9,099 bases of DNA from an uncultured Slackia sp. (GTDB lineage: Bacteria; Actinomycetota; Coriobacteriia; Coriobacteriales; Eggerthellaceae). Location of the stretch: the NCBI GenBank assembly GCA_900553775.1, contig USEZ01000070.1:1-9099 (forward strand), read 5' to 3'. Positions within the stretch are counted from its first letter, which is position 1. Each line of letters opens with the position of its first letter. The position numbers and the translations under genes were made by a program. Below the pieces are notes generated by a model, which saw only the letters and a program-made list of their open reading frames with translations, did no database searches and was not told the DNA's origin. This document shows positions 7,268 to 9,099 of the stretch, one piece after another.

Positions 7268-7813
7268 TCAGCGGTTCGCGAGCTCCGATTCGAGCACGGG
7301 TATCAGTTCGGCGAACGTCTCGTCGACAACCTTCTTTTTCAACTGGCACTCCCAAATGACATGCACGCGCCAGCCGTCTTGCTCAAGCAGGGCGATATTG
7401 CGCCTGTCGCGCTCGACATTGCGCTCGAATTTGGGAATCCAGTATTCTCGATTCGTTTTCGGCATCGACGGCTTGCAGACCGGGCAGCGATGCCAAAAGC
7501 ACCCGTTGATGAAGATGCATACCTTTTTGCCCGGATAGGCGATATCGGGGCGGCCGGGAACGTTCCATTGCAGCCGGTAGCCGCCAAGCCCCGCTTGGCG
7601 CAGACGGCGGCGCACCAGCAATTCGGGCTTGGTGTCTTTGCCTTTATTGCCCTTCATGCTCTTGCGCACGGCAGGCGCCACGTCGCGCACGGGCGCAGGC
7701 GTCGCATGAAGCACGCATCGCGTCGAGCGGGCGTGCTTTCTCATGTAGGAGAGATGCTCGCGCTTGACCGACACGAGCCACGCGCCTCGCTTGCCCGGCC
7801 GTCGAACGCGCAT
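7268..7813 (-). CDS. vsr: Vsr-type DNA mismatch (very short patch repair) endonuclease
   Basis: From this start the product has 181 residues. Vsr enzymes nick DNA 5' of T:G mismatches that arise when 5-methylcytosine deaminates, and so start very short patch repair. The family signature is clear: GKDTKPELLVRRRLR at about 58-72, PGRPD at 86-90 with the metal-binding Asp90, FINGCFWHRCPVC at 101-113 with Trp107 and His108, FERNVERDRR at 129-138, and WRVHVIWEC at 148-156. Cys110, Cys113 and Cys156 are candidates for the structural zinc site. Asn103 stands where E. coli has His64, as in a common family branch. The start is uncertain: no ATG has a ribosome binding site. The ATG at 7742-7744 would give 158 residues, near E. 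coli's 156, but codons between 7744 and 7813 look coding (GC-rich third positions, Trp and Tyr). No cytosine methyltransferase lies in the window. Confidence 0.85.
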   Translation of the reverse strand: MRVRRPGKRGAWLVSVKREHLSYMRKHARSTRCVLHATPAPVRDVAPAVRKSMKGNKGKDTKPELLVRRRLRQAGLGGYRLQWNVPGRPDIAYPGKKVCIFINGCFWHRCPVCKPSMPKTNREYWIPKFERNVERDRRNIALLEQDGWRVHVIWECQLKKKVVDETFAELIPVLESELANR

Positions 7814-7865
7814 CGCGCCGGGCGTTGCGCCGCGAGCGGCCCGCAAGGCATGGATACGGCAGGAA

Positions 7866-7885
7866 GCGGCAGGGCCGCATGCCGC
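7866..7885 (-). repeat. Weak hairpin after the membrane-protein gene
   Basis: GCGGCA (7866-7871) and TGCCGC (7880-7885) form a 6-bp stem with an 8-nt loop, 29 bp past the stop of the membrane-protein gene. With no T-run it is at best a weak terminator, so vsr may be read from the promoter upstream of the membrane gene. Confidence 0.25.
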
Positions 7886-7913
7886 ACGGACGATGCGGAA
7901 AGAAGCGCTCGCG

Positions 7914-8333
7914 CTACTTCCCACGTCCGCCCCTGATGTACGAGACGATGAACGATATGCCCGCAACCGTGAGGGCGAGACCGAGCCCGGTATAGAAAAA
8001 GGCGATGAACCATTCGGGCAGGATGCCGCTCGCACGCAAGGCGATGCCTCCGCCCATCATGATCGCCATGATGATGTAGCCCTTCTTGTCGAAGAAGTGC
8101 CAGATGTGCTTTTTATCTTCCTCGAATCCGCGAATGCGCTCCGAATGCTTTTTCACGAGCTTCTGGAACACGAAAAGATGGAACACGAGGAATACGGCAA
8201 GCGTGCCGAGCAAGACCCACCATACGAGATGGTCGTGGGTCAAAGCGCCGATGCCGATGTTGCCGATGTTGCCGCCCGCTACGATCCAGACGATGCCGGC
8301 GACGAGGAGGAGTTTTTCAGTCGTGATTTTCAT
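7914..8333 (-). CDS. Small four-helix membrane protein of unknown function
   Basis: I do not recognise this 139-residue protein. It has four hydrophobic stretches, at about 8-29, 36-57, 86-104 and 108-132, consistent with an integral membrane protein. A charged segment at 58-85 (KLVKKHSERIRGFEEDKKH and on) links helices 2 and 3 and is probably cytoplasmic. The C-terminus is basic (RGGRGK). There is no signal peptidase site, metal motif or known catalytic motif. The start is chosen because a perfect TATAAT ends 7 nt before this ATG, so transcription would begin at or next to the A of ATG, and no ribosome binding site is present: a leaderless gene. An ATG 15 codons upstream (8376-8378) would place this promoter inside the gene and lacks a binding site. 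It lies between the AddA-like gene and vsr on the same strand; no functional link to them is shown. Confidence 0.75.
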   Translation of the reverse strand: MKITTEKLLLVAGIVWIVAGGNIGNIGIGALTHDHLVWWVLLGTLAVFLVFHLFVFQKLVKKHSERIRGFEEDKKHIWHFFDKKGYIIMAIMMGGGIALRASGILPEWFIAFFYTGLGLALTVAGISFIVSYIRGGRGK

Positions 8334-8340
8334 GGGGGCG

Positions 8341-8346
8341 ATTATA
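8341..8346 (-). promoter_or_regulatory. -10 box for a leaderless transcript
   Basis: Perfect TATAAT read leftward, 7 bp before the ATG at 8331-8333, so the start of transcription and of translation should nearly coincide. There is no TTGACA-like -35 at normal spacing; the best partial match, ATGACG at 8367-8372, would be 20 bp away. Leaderless genes are common in Actinomycetota. Confidence 0.6.
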
Positions 8347-8376
8347 GCCCTTCGCCCTTGCCTCCCCGTCATCTCC

Positions 8377-8400
8377 ATATGAACTGAACAATGTTCATAT
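8377..8400. promoter_or_regulatory. Nested inverted repeat, probable operator
   Basis: The outer arms ATATGAAC (8377-8384) and GTTCATAT (8393-8400) are perfectly complementary. Within the element lies the perfect 13-bp inverted repeat TGAACAATGTTCA (8385-8397). The half-site TGAAC therefore occurs twice in a row (8380-8384 and 8385-8389) and once inverted. It is AT-rich, unlike its surroundings, and sits 31 bp upstream of the TATAAT, which suits a repressor or activator site controlling the membrane-protein gene. The inner GAAC-GTTC spacing is 3, not the 4 of Gram-positive LexA boxes. Confidence 0.6.
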
Positions 8401-8403
8401 TAA

Positions 8404-8463
8404 GCGACACGCGACACGCGACACGCGACACGCGACACGCGACACGCGACACGCGACACGCGA
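8404..8463. repeat. Tandem heptamer array, (GCGACAC)8
   Basis: Eight exact copies of the 7-bp unit GCGACAC run from 8404 to 8459, followed by a partial copy GCGA (8460-8463). On the minus strand the unit is GTGTCGC. The array fills the space between the stop codon of the AddA-like gene and the operator-like repeat. All copies are identical, which suggests recent expansion or active homogenisation. A 7-bp unit makes copy-number change by slippage likely. The open reading frames across it are artefacts of the repeat. Confidence 0.95.
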
Positions 8464-8485
8464 AGAGCATACCGCTGCATCCCGT

Positions 8486-9099
8486 CTACAAGCGGGAAGC
8501 GCGTTTTTCCTCAAGACGACGACATGCCTCGTCGATTCGTAGGCGTAAAGCGTCGATATCGTCAGAGCCGAACGCATAGCGCACGACCTCGGGCTGCCCG
8601 GCCTCGGCGGCGTCGCTTTGCTCGACGCGCACGAAATAGGCTTCGACCGAATCGAACCCGCGCATCAACGCAGCATAGGCGTAGCAGCTCGCCTGAAGCA
8701 GATGCTTCGCGTGCAGCTCTTGCTTCGATTCGTCGGGCGATCCTCCCGTTTTGTAATCGACGACCGCCGCACGTCTTGCATCCCGCCCCTCTCCATTCCA
8801 CGACACGAACAGGTCGATCGAGCCTTCGAGATAACGGATGCGATGCGGATTGTCATCGGAATTCCTGTCGAGTTCGATGAAAAACGGCAGTTCGGCGGTC
8901 ATGGTGTCGGCGCGCTCGCACATGCGGGCCACATCGCTTGCGAGCCACCGGTCGAGAGAGGCCGCAAGGCGACGCCGCGCGCCTTGCCCTAAGCCGCACC
9001 GCTTGGCGACGGCGGCGATCCGTTCGTCGGAAGGACGCTTCAGCAAGCCGCCATGCGATGGGGCAAGACATGCCGCCTGTTGCGCGCACAGGTGGAATG
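8486..9099 (-). CDS. addA: AddA/RecB-like helicase-nuclease, C-terminal nuclease domain (5' end outside window)
   Basis: The frame is open to the right edge of the window, so only the last 204 codons are seen. They form the RecB-family PD-(D/E)XK nuclease domain that processes double-strand DNA ends for recombination, in the cytoplasm with a partner subunit (AddB in AddAB systems). Visible motifs are AELPFFIEL (codons at about 8870-8896), EGSIDLF with the metal-binding Asp at 8813-8815, VVDYKTGG with Asp at 8756-8758 and Lys at 8750-8752, and the QASCYAYA motif starting with Gln at 8693-8695. The protein ends about 68 residues later without the cysteine cluster that closes AddB proteins, which favours AddA. 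A TTG at 9044-9046 is only an internal codon. RecB or a stand-alone RecB-like nuclease remains possible, because the helicase part is not visible. Confidence 0.75.
   Translation of the reverse strand, partial: FHLCAQQAACLAPSHGGLLKRPSDERIAAVAKRCGLGQGARRRLAASLDRWLASDVARMCERADTMTAELPFFIELDRNSDDNPHRIRYLEGSIDLFVSWNGEGRDARRAAVVDYKTGGSPDESKQELHAKHLLQASCYAYAALMRGFDSVEAYFVRVEQSDAAEAGQPEVVRYAFGSDDIDALRLRIDEACRRLEEKRASRL

Noticed and set aside
7814..8035. Longer N-terminus for Vsr, to the ATG at 8035
   Set aside because: It would overlap the end of the membrane-protein gene by about 120 bp, and the added sequence is Ser/Arg/Ala-rich with no resemblance to Vsr.
8385..8397. LexA (SOS) box next to repair genes
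   Set aside because: Gram-positive LexA boxes have GAAC and GTTC separated by 4 bp; here the separation is 3 bp (inner pair) or 8 bp (outer pair).
8404..8463. CRISPR array
   Set aside because: The units are 7 bp and contiguous, with no spacers; it is a simple tandem repeat.
8391..8579. A small rightward frame with a repeating DTRHATR peptide
   Set aside because: The peptide repeat is only the heptamer array read in three frames; there is no ribosome binding site, and the frame runs antisense into the AddA-like gene.
9044..9046. TTG as the start of a short 186-residue nuclease gene
   Set aside because: The frame stays open to the window edge with no ribosome binding site at the TTG, and the nuclease domain is normally the C-terminal end of a much longer protein.

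Overview
The window is GC-rich bacterial DNA with compact, mostly leftward genes. I infer a strict anaerobe of the Actinomycetota, class Coriobacteriia (Eggerthellaceae-like). The reasons are the high G+C, the single-chain pyruvate:ferredoxin oxidoreductase next to amino-acid transport and transamination genes, codon-aligned antisense frames that stay open in every gene (TTA, CTA and TCA codons are almost absent), and one gene that looks leaderless. There is no rRNA or tRNA to confirm this, so the taxonomy is inference.

Layout. Positions 1-158 are non-coding 3' flank. A PutP-type sodium/proline symporter (159-1727, -) and a type Ic-like aspartate aminotransferase (1856-3136, +) diverge from a 128-bp region with back-to-back promoter candidates and an inverted repeat in the aminotransferase leader. 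The aminotransferase and the leftward PFOR gene (nifJ, 3413-6955) converge on a 276-bp region with two hairpin terminators. Upstream of PFOR lies a 312-bp gap with tandem inverted and direct repeats. Next, all leftward, come a Vsr-type mismatch endonuclease, a small four-helix membrane protein of unknown function, and the C-terminal nuclease domain of an AddA/RecB-like helicase-nuclease that runs off the right edge. Between the last two lies a 152-bp gap with a perfect TATAAT placed for a leaderless transcript, a symmetrical operator-like element, and eight exact tandem copies of the heptamer GCGACAC.

How the genes fit together. PutP imports proline with sodium. The aminotransferase exchanges amino groups between aspartate/glutamate and oxaloacetate/2-oxoglutarate. 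PFOR turns pyruvate into acetyl-CoA, CO2 and reduced ferredoxin. That suits an amino-acid-fermenting anaerobe, although the three genes are separate transcription units. The right part holds two DNA-repair enzymes, Vsr and the AddA-like nuclease, around the unknown membrane protein.

I see no convincing new multi-gene system. The points most worth following are the AddA-adjacent heptamer array with its operator and leaderless promoter, and a PFOR whose active-site shell departs from the usual sequence (Gln822 for the usual Glu, and altered loops around residues 1010-1020 and 1080-1085) while its core catalytic residues are intact.
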